A stretch of DNA of 64,000 nt, taken from contig JAQFVV010006199.1 in assembly GCA_028023455.1 (NCBI GenBank), positions 5,470,972-5,534,971 on the forward strand. Reading direction: 5' to 3'. This DNA comes from Epiperipatus broadwayi. Lineage: Eukaryota > Onychophora > Udeonychophora > Euonychophora > Peripatidae. A model generated the notes under the pieces. That model saw only the letters and a list, made by a program, of their open reading frames with translations. It was not told where the DNA came from and did no database searches. Shown here piece after piece: positions 11,816-23,794 of this stretch (the stretch's first letter is position 1; each line of letters starts with the position of its first letter). The position numbers were made by a program, and so were the translations under genes.

Positions 11816-12988
11816 TCATTGTGCCTCTACCTCCTTTGCCATTACTTCTTTTATCATAGTCTGAAAATCCAACTTTACCTGCACACAACTATGATCTTTC
11901 TTTTGTATCTCCACATTCACATCTATGTCTTTCTTAATCATTTCAATAGATTCTTTACGCTTTTTCATCTTTTCATCAACCGATTCAAGAATCTTTCTAA
12001 TTAATTCTTCATTTTTAAAATTTTTCCCATTTACTAAATCTATCAATGGTTTATCTTTTTCCCTATCATCTATCAACTCAACAGACGATATATTTGCTTC
12101 TAGTTCTTTAGTAACCAATTGAACAGATTCCTTTTGAATCTCTATTTCTTCATGAATTAACTCACTATCTGTACTAATTTTTTCAACAGATAACTGGGTT
12201 TCATCACTAGTTAATTCAATAACAGATTCATCTTTTCTTAAATCATCATCTACTAATTTAACAAAAGATAACTTGACAGTATCTTTATTTTCTTCTGTCA
12301 AACTATTATACAAGTTAATATTTTCATTAACTATCTTAATTACTTGTGGATTTGCTTTTCTTATTATTTTAACAAGTTGTCTATTTTCTGCCATACTTTT
12401 ACTAATTAAACTAATAGGTTCTTTATGCTTTTTCAAATCTGTACTAGTTACTTTAACAAATTTATCAATTACTTTGAAAGATACTTTATGATTTGCTATA
12501 TCCTTATCAATTATCTCAACTGATGGCTTAGATTCAGTTTCTATACTTTTAGATTCAATATTTTGTGATTTATTATTCTCCTCTAATTTATTTTTCAAAT
12601 TAGCATCTACTATTGTAACATCTTGACTAACTATCTCAACAGATGATTTATTATCTTCAACATTTTTATTAATAAATTGAGTTTCTTTCCACATCCTTTC
12701 TTCAATCAACCTCACGAACTCATGGATATATTTATCAATTATTTGGAATCTCTTATCAAATATACGATCTATAGATTCACACATACTATCTGTGTATTTA
12801 TCAATTATTTGGTTTCTCTTCTCAAGTATACGATTTATAGATTCACACATACTATCTGTGTATTTATCAACTATCATTTCAATCTCCTTGTGAAGATTAT
12901 CAGCAACTACTTTAGAAGTTATTGGTTTCTCCATTAAATTCCTTAAATCAAAATTACCACAGATCAAGAGCTCACCATCTCCAATCAT
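11816..12988 (-). CDS. Large coiled-coil-like protein, N-terminal segment
   Basis: About 390 codons from the first in-frame ATG at 12988 (frame open to a stop at 13004) to TGA at 11816; a second possible start (L-M-E-K-P) lies at about 12931. Counting the open frame from 13003, residues 44-109 are three 22-residue repeats: DKYTDSMCESINRILEKRNQ, a near-identical second copy and a diverged third. The rest, to residue 395, is built of degenerate ~14-15-residue repeats of the type S-V-E-I-I-x-K-D-I. Composition is E, K, D, I, V and S rich with almost no aromatic residues or prolines, which suggests long amphipathic helix or coiled coil. No signal peptide, membrane segment, zinc finger or enzymatic motif is visible. 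The 22-residue period recalls amphipathic 11/22-mer repeat proteins, but no family was recognised. Confidence 0.6.
   Translation of the reverse strand: MIGDGELLICGNFDLRNLMEKPITSKVVADNLHKEIEMIVDKYTDSMCESINRILEKRNQIIDKYTDSMCESIDRIFDKRFQIIDKYIHEFVRLIEERMWKETQFINKNVEDNKSSVEIVSQDVTIVDANLKNKLEENNKSQNIESKSIETESKPSVEIIDKDIANHKVSFKVIDKFVKVTSTDLKKHKEPISLISKSMAENRQLVKIIRKANPQVIKIVNENINLYNSLTEENKDTVKLSFVKLVDDDLRKDESVIELTSDETQLSVEKISTDSELIHEEIEIQKESVQLVTKELEANISSVELIDDREKDKPLIDLVNGKNFKNEELIRKILESVDEKMKKRKESIEMIKKDIDVNVEIQKKDHSCVQVKLDFQTMIKEVMAKEVEAQ
12677..12874 (-). repeat. Three 66-bp coding tandem repeats
   Basis: Three in-frame 66-bp units encode the 22-residue repeats. The first two are almost identical in DNA, sharing the run TAGATTCACACATACTATCT on the plus strand, while the third is diverged. 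The lack of synonymous drift between the first two suggests a recent duplication. Confidence 0.8.
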
Positions 12989-13003
12989 TATCCCAACAAG
13001 CAA

Positions 13004-14532
13004 TTACTCAACCAAGCAAAGTACAACCCTTTTAATTTTATTATACATAATAGCTATCCAATAATCTAAATTTTAGTTGTTTAAACTCATGAACTTCTTG
13101 GCTTATAAAAAGTCTCATCTATCACTATAACATTAATAAATTCCTCTAAAAATATATATATAGAGAGAAAGTAACAACTGAGATCACTAACTAACATTTA
13201 TTTATATGTAATGATAATAAATATTCTACACTCATATAATATTGAAATGTGGAAATTTCATATCAAATTTAATATAACCTCATAATATTTAAAATATAAT
13301 AAAATGTTCACATGCCTTAAAAATAACTAATTCAATAATATTGTGAGATAACTTTCTCACTCAAGATAATGGTAGTTAAGCATAAAATTATTAAATTGAT
13401 ACCTATAAATTTTCTGGACCTTAAAACTTAATACCATTTTATATAGATAAAAAAAAATCAACTTCACTAATTATTTACTCTAGTGCCCAAAACATTATTT
13501 TACTAAAATTGTACTAATGTAATTTGTCATCAACAAACATTCACTAATTGAACTTCATGTTTAAAGGTCACTTATAATGGAAAATAAAATATTGATATGT
13601 TTGTTTTCAAACCCTAGTTGATAATCAATGTAATAGATTATTTGTCATCAAGAATAATCAATTAACCGAGCCCCGAAGTTTGGTGCTATATATTTATGTT
13701 ATATACTCATCCATTCCTCTAAAGATCTGACAGATACTGACAGCCAAAAGATTGATTAGCACTTCACAACTTTGATATAGATAAAAGAATTCAATCACTA
13801 CTCTTAAAGCATACAATGTTTCATGAACACTTAGATGATTATCACATTTCATTCTATCCAAGCTACTACAACCCATAATAATTTTCTGAAAACACTATTG
13901 CACTGCCCTGCTTACATCCAAGTCTTAGGGGCTATTATTTATAAAATATTTCCTTGCTCATCTTTGGGAGTCTTAGAGGCAAATATTATACATATATCAA
14001 AAATAATTATACCTTACTCTCTCTGGAGTCTTAAAGGTAAAATCATGGCAGGACTACTGTTAACTGCTTCATGATAAATAATAACAAACATCAAAATTTG
14101 GGTTGGAGCAGTAAATGAGATCAATCAATCACAAGTGACATGAATGCATCACATCCTCAAGACAATGACAAAAATTCCCCATCCAACATCAATACTTGCA
14201 ACAGAACCAACCAAACTCCAACAATCAAATATCCAATCCAACCTTAAAAATTATAGATTTTCTACAACATAAATTTTCCAAATATGGACAAAATTATTAC
14301 GCTATAATTTAACACCATCAATATAATTTTTAAATTGAAATTAAACTGCTTCATGACTATATTTATCTTTCATCATTAAAAAAATACAATAACAGTAACA
14401 ATCACCATCTAAACATAAGGCCAAAATATTTCTATATATATAAAAAAATTACACAAAAATGCTTCTCTTTCTTTAAACTATACATCTCTCAGGTATGTGG
14501 GGTATTTCAAGCCCTAATTAGCTTATTTCAGG
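13004..14532. other. Interior of the element upstream of the reading frame
   Basis: This ~1.5-kb stretch lies between the reading frame and repeat B and would be its leader in gene orientation. No other coding segment is recognised. A decayed unit of the terminal-repeat motif family is at about 13605-13690: CCCTAGTTGATAATCAATG, then AATAATCAATTAACCGAG. A similar CCCTAGTT copy is at 14533. A small frame at 13694-13876 has no recognisable motif. Confidence 0.5.
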
Positions 14533-14549
14533 CCCTAGTTGTTGTGCCA
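14533..14549 (-). promoter_or_regulatory. Weak candidate primer-binding site
   Basis: On the minus strand TGGCACAACAACTAGGG begins 24 bp after the end of terminal repeat B. Primer-binding sites of LTR retrotransposons start TGG and sit near the 5' LTR, so the position is acceptable. I could not match it to a specific tRNA 3' end, and it overlaps the CCAAATGTAATGG motif, so it may be coincidence. Confidence 0.2.
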
Positions 14550-15027
14550 AATGTAATGGAATGTATCTTTATATGATCTCAAATGAAAATAAACATATGA
14601 ACTTTTGCAACAATAATCATTAGTTAACCAGGCTCCTAACTTTGAGGCACCAAATGTAATGGAATGTAAATGCTGCATTCCATTTAAATTGAAGAAAGAA
14701 GGCTCCAAACATTGGGAAAGCCAAATGTAATGGAAACTATACGATATGTATATAAACATATCATGCTGACCACATTGTCATGTCAAATGTAATGGAAAAT
14801 ATCTTTATTATACCAATCACCAGTTAACTAGGTCCCACAGTTTGTGGTGCCAAATGTAATGGACAATATATCATATAAACATATTATAAATCAAACATAT
14901 TATAAATCAAATGTAATGGAACGTCAATATGTTAGAAGAAAATAATGTTTCAAACATTGGATGAAAAATGTAATGGAATATATGTAATCTAAATAAATCC
15001 AATTGTTAAGAAAGCCTAATATAATAG
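14547..15027. repeat. Array of CCAAATGTAATGG motifs at repeat B
   Basis: Same array as in repeat A, shifted by 6622 bp, but with one additional perfect motif at 14547-14559 that lies outside the duplicated segment. The array is therefore larger in the interior-plus-repeat-B unit, and repeat A looks like a truncated copy cut within the array. Confidence 0.7.
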
Positions 15028-17114
15028 ATTGTATGATTTAAATGAAGAAAGACAAAATTATCCCAGTTATATTTAAATAAATTGTTTATATGCCCTTCCA
15101 ACTAGCTATACATGAAATAAATTTAAAATCATATAGAGCAATGAGATCTATCCTTATAATTTATTTTCAAGGTTGATATGACTAACTAATCAAATATATA
15201 TCAGAAACAAAGGGAATTCTATTAAATCCAATATACACATCTATTATGTAAATTTATGTATATCTAAACATATCAATGAATAATAATATGTGTAAGTGGC
15301 CTAAAGACTAAACAATAAGTGAAATATGAAGTTATCCTCTATTAAATTGTGAATTCAATTAATTTCATAATGACTCTGGCATTAAAAGAAAAATAAGAAT
15401 AAAATATTAATACGCTTTCTAATAAATTACAAAGGCATTATCTATAAAACAAATAGTACATCCTTTATTTCTATATTATGATTTAATTTTAGGTAGTATC
15501 AATGTTTTAAATAAGTTTTAAATACAAACCCAAATAATAAATATACATATATACTTACAATAAGTATATATATATTAAATAGATAAAGACATATCTGTGC
15601 TTAACAAGTAGGTATTAATATAAATACAAATCCATATTTATATTTTTCAGATATTCAAAAAAAAAAAAATAAAAAAAAAATTATATACAGCAAATATATA
15701 TAAATTATTGTTTTGGTCTGCATAAGAATTATTATATGAAGTTAAAAAAAATGGAAATACATAAATTAATAATAAAACAATTTTTATAATAAAAATTTGC
15801 GAATATAAATTTACTTATTAAAATATACATAACAACTCATATGCAACCCAAACTTATAAGCCATACTTTAAGATTTTAAATTACTTAAGTGTTAATTTTG
15901 ACACCTGTTAAACGTTTATTGCTGTTAGAAAACAAGACGCTTGAATTGAATATTTATAAAAACGTTATATTTTTATAATGAAAAATAAAAGTAAACAAAA
16001 ATATCGATCTCAAAAATATATTTATATATCATTTATACATATAAAATTATTTACTACCTTTCAAAGTTCACTTATTTATTTTTCTTTCAAAAGTCAACTT
16101 ATTCCATTGTTTTATTCCTTTATCCATTTAATATTAGAATGCATTCTAGAGCCAAATTGAATTGAAGAAATGTCATGTTAGAAAAAATTATTAGTTTCCA
16201 AATGCACATATATACTTTATTTTTCCTTTTTAAATTTCTCTCCTTGAAAAAAAAAAAATTGACATGTTGAATCCAATGTATTAATCACTTTTAGTTACCT
16301 CCAGATTATTATTAGATTGACCATTATAGATTCCAGATAGCTATATCAAATTTCGGCTTCAGACGCGATGAAATTCATGTGTTGAAATTTGCTTAGTTTT
16401 TCTTTTTAAACTGCCTTGGAATAAATGAAAGAAAATGGTGCAGCCCCTTGGCTGTGATATATATATATATTAGCCAGTCATGTTTATGTATTGATTACAG
16501 AAATTTATCTTATTCCACTATTCTTAAGAATGGCAATTTCAAAGAAACAAAGTACAACAAATTTTTATCCTTTTGTTTGTTTAATCACTATCCTAATAAT
16601 AATGGCTTCTTTTTTGTTGTTGCTGTTGTTCCATGTGCTAGCAAATGCTGTTTTGAAAACCATTGTTACACATGTTTTATTTTAAACAATTAACATTCAA
16701 AAAAAAATATTAACCATATAAAAAAAAATATTAAATCGAAAATTTATTTGACAGCTTTTAAAATATATGTATATATACATAAATAATAACATTACATTTT
16801 TTTTAATAATCACCACAAATAAAATAATCTTTTTTATAATCAACAATTTATATGTCCTTATTTATTTATAATAATTAGAACATATATGTATTACTATTAA
16901 ACATCTCACCATTAAGAATAATAATAATAACAATAGTTAAATATTCACAACGATGTACCATCAACAAATAAATAAAATAATAACTCCAAACAATAACTAT
17001 AACTAATAACCATAAACAATAATAATACTTCATATATAAACATCAAATCAAAGAGATTTTTTTTAATAACAACAAATGATTTTTAAAATATAGATAGATT
17101 TATCGATATTTACA
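14574..17114 (-). repeat. Terminal direct repeat B (5' repeat in gene orientation)
   Basis: Nearly identical partner of 7952-10489, ending TTTACA on the plus strand. The 30-bp duplication follows at once. In gene orientation this repeat lies upstream of the reading frame and would hold the promoter if the element behaves like an LTR retrotransposon. No TATA box can be singled out, because TATA-like strings are everywhere in this composition. Confidence 0.85.
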
Positions 17115-17144
17115 ATGTATTTTTAATTTACAGAATTATATATA
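17115..17144. repeat. Right copy of 30-bp target-site-like duplication
   Basis: Identical to 7915-7944. Outside it the sequence continues ACATGTGTGATTG, with no further similarity to the left flank. The exact abutment on both sides is the main argument that the 9.2-kb block was inserted as a unit. Confidence 0.8.
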
Positions 17145-20100
17145 ACATGTGTGATTGATGGCAAAAGATATATGTATATGATACTAAGTTTTAATTTATT
17201 TTATTTATGCAAAAAAATATGTTTTTGTCAAGTGTTTTCGAAGTTTAGAGTCATACAAACTTATAATTCAAACTAAATCCGAGTGAAAATATGGACAGAA
17301 AAATAAAGTTCACCAGCCACAACTTTCAAAAACTATTATTTAATTTACACCCATTAAAAACTGTAAAGGAATAAATTGACTTGAGAAATATACAGGCATA
17401 CATACGCTTTTTTTTTGTGATTTTTTTTTGTTTTGTTTTAAGAAGTTGACTTTTTATGGTAGTAAATCTCTGATCTTTTGTACAAATGTTATTAATATAA
17501 TGCTCTGGCCGAAAAGTCATTAAATAAATATCTTTCTATATTTAGTAATTTTTTAATTTCAAGTAAGAATTTTACATCCTCCACACGTATTTATCTCCTA
17601 GTTGAGATTACATGTCCATTTAATAACATTACAAGTGTGAAATATTAGTCAGCGATTACGTTGATTAAACACAAATATTATTAGTTATATATATATGCTC
17701 ATTCAGTGGGGAAAAAAAAGTTAAAGCAATAAATATACAGTCATTTTTTATTCATAAATTTCTCTTATAATTTAACATTTATTAACAATTTATTCTTTAA
17801 TTATTTAAACTTAATTTCTCATATTTATTCCTTAATTATAAAAAAAATTTTTTTTTTAATGAATTAACATTATAGGATGTATAGATTACGTTAATCATTT
17901 ATTACAACATAAGAAGACCCTACCTTGAATTCAGAAAAACGTGATTTGTCTAGATATGTATATTATATATTAACTTTTTCTCTTTTAAAAATAAAAATCT
18001 TACCTATTTTTAGAATTCATTAATTGTATTACCATTTTGGAAGATACTAAAGAAAATACAGTCTGTAAATCCAGTTTTAAAGTAAGGTTAATCCACGTAA
18101 CACTCACAGTTGCAATAAGTATTAACACAGGATATATTAAAATATTAAATCTTGCCAGAAGGAATACCATGTGTGTTACGTAGCCAATGAATGTTATTAA
18201 GATCGACTTGGAAAGATTTCTGTTAGTGTAAAAGATAAACTAGTCAAACCTGATTTCCCACTGAGATACATTGACAACTGGCAGAATACATAATAACAGA
18301 ACAGATGAAGTATAGATTGGAAAGTAAACAGAGAGAAAGTAAAAGTTTTAACTTATAAATAATTTACTCAGTTTATAATAACAATGACGGCTATTAAAAT
18401 TTTTTTTTATCTAAATAGTGAAATATATAATAACGGCTAATTTCAAAATTTGATTTACATATATGTTTAAAATTTACAATATATAGCGTTAAACATATTA
18501 TTCTATACATAATAAATTAAATATAATAAAAAAAAATAAAACTTATAATTGTTTTAATCATCATCATCAAATGTTATTGATTTGTCTAAAAATATTGTCT
18601 TTCTAATAACATTAATATAATTCCAAACTTATATCTCTTTTCTGCGTGAATGCAAATATTTTATCTAAACACTTTTATTCATGCATAGCATGTTTCCGAT
18701 GTATTACACATTTGATATGATGTATAAATACATCGAAAGCAGGCTAAGCATGAATAAAAGTGTGTAGATAAAATATTTGTTTACCTTTTCTGTATAAATG
18801 GCTAGACATATAGAAATTAATTTCAATACTAATAATATAATTTTTAACATATTAATTTATATATGTGTTTATATAAAAAGAAATAATGTGACATAATATT
18901 TTATGTACTGCATGGTCAGTTGACAATGTAAGAAATAAAATTTTACCATCAAAGAAACATTAAACTCTAAAGTTTCAATATTAACTGTTTAAATTGAGGT
19001 TTTTGTGTATCTGAGTTTTAAAGATTATTTCATCTTAGTCTTCTTTCATTATATATATAATCAAAATATTTGATGACAATGATTAAGGTTGTCATTCATC
19101 TCAATCATGACCTGGGCTTCAAATTCAAACCAGATTAAAATTGGAAAGATTGTTATGTTATAAGCAAGCTTAGGATTTTCTTTCAAATAACTGGCTCATA
19201 CAATTATTGATTCTTAAAGAATGTATGAATATTCTTAGATAGAGAGTAGAGTTATTAAGGTTCTTTTTTGCAGGACAATATAAAAACTTTTGTTCAGTTG
19301 TCTACTATTTGAAGATTGAATTTACCTATTCACACCTTTATCCCACTTAGTGAGGATAATTGCTCTCCCAAAACTCATTGTAAAACAAGAAGATTGTATA
19401 AAAGGCAAGGAATTATAATGACTTTCTATGGAAAAAATTTCGCTCGTTCTTATGGATACAAATTATGTCATAAATTGTTAATATTGTATTAACAAACAAT
19501 ATACCCTAGTATATATAGTAGTTAAAAAAGTCTAATATATGATATATGCATGTGTTAACTATGCTAATATGGATATTATGCAAATATGCATTTAAAATAT
19601 GTATGTAGGCAAGATAATGCAATTTAAATATATGTAAAAGAAAAATAATCCCCATAGCTTAAAGTTGCTTTTTTTATAATTCATCCAGCATTCATCGACA
19701 TCCAGTTTTTTCAGTCAACAGTTGCTCAATCTAAGGCTATGTTGCTGTCTTTTAAATCCTTTAATTATCATGTTTTTTTTGGTGAAATACATCAAGTATT
19801 GATGGCTGATAATCTCTAGAGAAAAATTTAAGATGAATGGTTGAATTGCTTCTTTAATTTTCTCTTCATTTATTGATTTAAGGTATTTTTAGATTTTCTA
19901 TTTCAATTAAAAATTTATGTAACTGTAAACTTATTTTTTTTTGTTGATATGATTAGTAAAAAAAGTTATTTAACTATGCAAACATACAGAAAAATGGACC
20001 AAGAAAAAGAGAGTAAAGCTCAGTTGACTATTTTATGTATTCGTCCACAAAATTGTTAACTCTTGTGGTGAAAAAGAGCTCATACTGAAGCTTCATTGTT

Positions 20101-22207
20101 TAAAATTTATAATCTTATATTATTTATGTGAAATTATTTAGAATTTAAAAAGCAATGTTTAATAATATCTCACTTAAGAGTACTGTTGTGATCATAGAGA
20201 CTTGTTATTTATTAACAGTGTAAGAGTAGCTAAATTATAGAAATGTACATTACAGAATCATAATCTTGCAGTTAATTTGCAAAAATAAAAATTATAACAT
20301 ATTAAAAAAGGAAAAAAAGGATCTAATATATTCTGTGTTTGTATATTATAATCAATATTTAAGATTTTTTTAAACAATATAGTCTATGCAGATATAAATA
20401 AACAACACTATATCCAAATATGACTGCATTTTTGTTGACCATGAGATGTCACATTTTATTAAGGGAAGTAGACATGGTCTTTGAGATAACTTAGAAATTT
20501 TTCCAATAGTGCATTACCTGAGATGGCAAAGATACAAACTATTTAAATAAATATTAAAGATATGAATCTATTTCAATCTGTTTGTATTGCATTTTTATCA
20601 TACAAAATTTATTATTAACTACATGAAATTATGCTCATATTTTTTAAATAACAAATACAATTAGTAATAGCTTCTGTTAGATAAAAATTACCATTTATAA
20701 AGATTTTAATCCAAAATTGATTGACTGAATACTTTAGCTAATATTTACATTGTAGACAATTTAAAATTAAATATTAATAGTATATGACCAAAATTAGTTC
20801 TATGCTGAGTGAAATTTTTAATTTTTTTGTGTCTTTAATTTCATATATTAGCAATGACATTTGGTATTTCTGAAACAAATAAGATGTTTTAAAATCAAGC
20901 AAGTAGATTAAATGTTATGTTAAATTTAGATTTAGTAATTTTTAATCATAATCATTTTTTAATAATAACAATTATGATAACTAAATTACAATACAATGAT
21001 ATAATTTTTGCTGCAAGCCCATTAATGATCATAAGAATCTTCATCCATAAAATTGAGTAAATGTAGTATACAGTTTTTAAATTAATGCACGCATTTTAAA
21101 ATTTAATACTGTATTAGTATATTTGGTTGCTATAAATCATCAAAGTATGATTTTGATTATTTATTATACTGAATGAAACATACTTTTTTTTTTGATTTTG
21201 TAATCATTAATGATGAAAATCTTTATTTTGGATATGTCATTAATAAAGTACTGACTATTTTGCAAGAACTCTGGATAAAAAATTAAATAAAATATATTTT
21301 AAGTTTATAATCAAAATATTGTATACAGCACTATAATATTGCATATTATAAATAAACACTATACTGTATGAATTTAGCAGTGAAAGTTGTTATTTTGCTT
21401 ATGGATGGCATAACATTAATAAGTAACCTATGATATCAACAGTCTTACAAAATGGCCACCAACATTTTTTTAAAATTTTATTTTAAGAACATTATAGTCA
21501 ATAATTGATTGTAAATCAAAAAAGTGGGTGCAAATTGATAATGATTGCTATTGCAAATCCTCACACAAAGGTGAATTACTATGCAGGGTATAGGTGTACA
21601 TGTATAGAATTTTAATAATTCATAACTTAAAAAAAGTTTTGTAAATTTGCACTTATTTTTCCTTTAATCTACCTATATATTAATAATAATGATTTAATTT
21701 TCTGTTTTTAAATATCCTATTAAGTATAGATTTTATTTTTAAAAAAATATTAATACACATTAGTAAAAAAATTCAATAAAATATTTTTTTCTTATATCAA
21801 CTTATGCTACACTTAATGATTATTTCTAGTAAAAAAAAAAGAAAAGAACTATGCATTTTTTTAAAAATGGAGACTAATATGAAAGTTCAAAAAAAAATTT
21901 CAAATTTTAATATCTATTTTAAAAATGCAGATAAATTAAACACAGTATTATAAATATTCAAAATCAAAAATTCTTGACTTTATATTCGTTTTAGTCTGAA
22001 TGCACACAAAACGTATTATCTAGAAAGTTTTATTCTTTATCAAGGTTATTCAAAGTGATATGGGAATCACCTATATATACGGAATAATCACTTATATATA
22101 TATATATGAAATATTTATAAATGGCTTATCCATTTCTTTCAGATTTGCTTACACCTCTATCCTTGACAGAGATTTCCAATTTTTATAATAGCCTCTGGGC
22201 ATATGCA
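17145..22207. other. AT-rich DNA, no gene recognised
   Basis: About 5 kb with no recognisable protein similarity. The only structured feature is the hairpin at 18653-18780. Microsatellite-like TA tracts and poly-T runs are scattered through it. A 64-codon frame at 17326-17520 on the minus strand has no recognisable motif. Confidence 0.55.
18653..18780. repeat. ~128-bp hairpin with ~54-bp arms
   Basis: Left arm 18653-18706 (CAAATATTTTATCTAAACAC, then TTTTATTCATGC) pairs with right arm 18726-18780 (GCATGAATAAAAGTGTGTAG, then ATAAAATATTTG). Only a few mismatches are visible, with a ~20-bp AT-rich loop. Resembles a small MITE. No target duplication was identified. Confidence 0.75.
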
Positions 22208-23147
22208 ATTAACAATAAATGTAGGGGATTTGAACTCAGACTTTCAAGCCTCTTCACCATCCACACTAATTCATATTACTGATACACATGACCACACACA
22301 TGCAGAAAAAATAAATAATCACCAATATACTATTTTATGCTAAACCAGCACTCATCAGTTGGTCCAGATTACGGGTAATCTCCCATACATGTATATAATC
22401 AGTGCTCAGTTTATATTCAGATAGCAAATCCTTCACTTTAATGGATAGGCTTCAACCTACTTGAACCTTCAACTCTTCAGCTATCCATACCATTAAAAAT
22501 CTGATGATAGAATTTCCAAATCCCATGCTGATGCAAATATTGTTGTCATGCCCATATTGACATGAAATCACTTTGACCCCTCACATATAAGACATATCCA
22601 CTTAAATACATAGAAGAGGGATGGACAGAATACAGGCTTAATATGTAAAAAGTGTGAGTTCAAATTTCCTATATTTACAATTAGGTTCCAGGTTTAAGAG
22701 TGACTGGTATTTTAAATCTTACATATTAAGCCTGCATTCTGCCCAACCCTCTTCTATGTATTTAAATGGATATTGTCCTATACATGAGGGGTCAGAGTGA
22801 CTTCAGGTCAACATGGGCATGACAATAATATTGGCATCAGCATGGGATTTGAGAATTCTATCATCAGATTTTGAATGGTATGGATGGCTGAAGAATTGGA
22901 GATTGGAGTAGTTTGAAGCCTGTCCATTAAAGTGTAAGAATTTGCTATCTTAATATAAACTGAGCACTGGTTATATACATGTATGGGAGATGGTAATCTG
23001 GACCAACTGATGAGTGCTGGTTTAGCATGAAATACATATATTGGTGATTATTTATCTTTTCTGCATGTGTGTTGTCATGTGTATGAGATAGTGTGGATGG
23101 TGAAGAGGCTTGAAAGTCTGAGTTCAAATCCCCTATATATTTACAAT
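22208..23147. repeat. Composite palindrome, copy 1 (arms ~430-440 bp)
   Basis: Left arm 22208-22648 and right arm 22719-23147 are inverted copies of a ~440-bp unit around a 70-bp spacer. Landmarks in the right-arm orientation are TTACATATTAAGCCTGCATT at the start, CATGAGGGGTCAGAGTGAC, TCCATTAAAGT, CTGAGCACTG, CAACTGATGAGTGCTGG, and AAGTCTGAGTTCAAATCCCC at the end. The spacer is itself a copy of the unit's distal end (GAGTTCAAATTTCC onwards, also repeated after 23147), so units are joined head-to-tail as well as inverted. No coding sequence was recognised. The design recalls foldback elements. Confidence 0.85.
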
Positions 23148-23291
23148 TAAGCTCCAGGTTTAAGAGTGCCTGATATTTGAAATCTTACATAATTAACAAT
23201 AAAATGAACTCTTATCTTTTAGAATGGAGAGTATTAAATAAGATGCACACACTTTATAAAATCAAGGGAAAAGTTTTTGTTCAGACAGATG

Positions 23292-23794
23292 TTGTATTTA
23301 TATGAGGTGGATGGTATCAAACTTGTGAGTGGAGTTAGTTTGACAATGGTAAATAAAAATGTAACAACTATAGATAAATATGCTTCATATAATAGAGATG
23401 CATATGAGAGATAGTGACCTGGGTTAACTGATGAGTTCTGGTTCAGCATGAAATGTATATTGGGGGTGATTTGTCTTTTATTGTATCTTTATTCATATGA
23501 ATTTAAAAATAATGGGGAAGTATGGAGGTCATTTAATATATCTATAAAGATATTATGCATGGGAAAGAGAAAGGTGAATAACTCCATGTGGTGTATGTTT
23601 AAAATTAAAAAATCAGATATATTTAAAAAATCAGATATATTAATCTTTAACTGAGGTTTAAAGTTTATATCTGTGCTAGAGATAATCTCTAGTTTAAAAA
23701 ATGATTAGTAATAATCATTATTGTATTTATCTGAGGTGGATGGCATCAAAGTTGTGAGTAGAGTTAGTTTGACAATGGTAAATAAAAATGTCAC
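23292..23794. repeat. 74-bp direct repeats flanking a palindrome-family fragment
   Basis: Positions 23292-23365 and 23721-23794 are ~90% identical (TTGTATTTATNTGAGGTGG through AATAAAAATGT). Between them, 23404-23480 is a diverged fragment of the composite-palindrome unit, carrying AACTGATGAGTTCTGGTTCA and GCATGAAATGTATATTGG. This indicates an older, rearranged insertion of the same family next to copy 1. Confidence 0.65.

Larger units (their letters stand above)
7915..17144 (-). mobile_element. ~9.2-kb terminal-direct-repeat element with 30-bp flanking duplication
   Basis: Two nearly identical ~2.54-kb direct repeats (7952-10489 and 14574-17114) enclose a ~4.08-kb interior. The whole is bracketed by a 30-bp direct repeat at 7915-7944 and 17115-17144, abutting the element on both sides. 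In minus orientation the repeats start TGTAAATATC and end TTTGAGATCA, so they have TG...CA ends. A purine tract (GGTGGATTAGGGGG, 10493-10506) precedes the downstream repeat, and the only long reading frame runs the same way. That is the layout of a non-autonomous LTR element. The 30-bp flanking repeat does not fit an LTR integrase, which makes 4-6 bp. Alternatives are a tandem, partly truncated retroposon as in Penelope-like elements, or integration of a circular or concatemeric intermediate. No polymerase, protease or integrase motif was found inside. Confidence 0.75.

Noticed and set aside
9824-16693. ~81-codon frames present in both terminal repeats
   Set aside because: They are identical only because the repeats are identical, they lie opposite in direction to the main frame, and they have no motifs.
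22945-23449. Short frames within the composite palindromes, with recurrent peptides such as S-S-V-G-P-D-Y
   Set aside because: The recurrence comes from DNA repetition. Frames are not conserved between units, and stops and indels differ, so no protein is implied.
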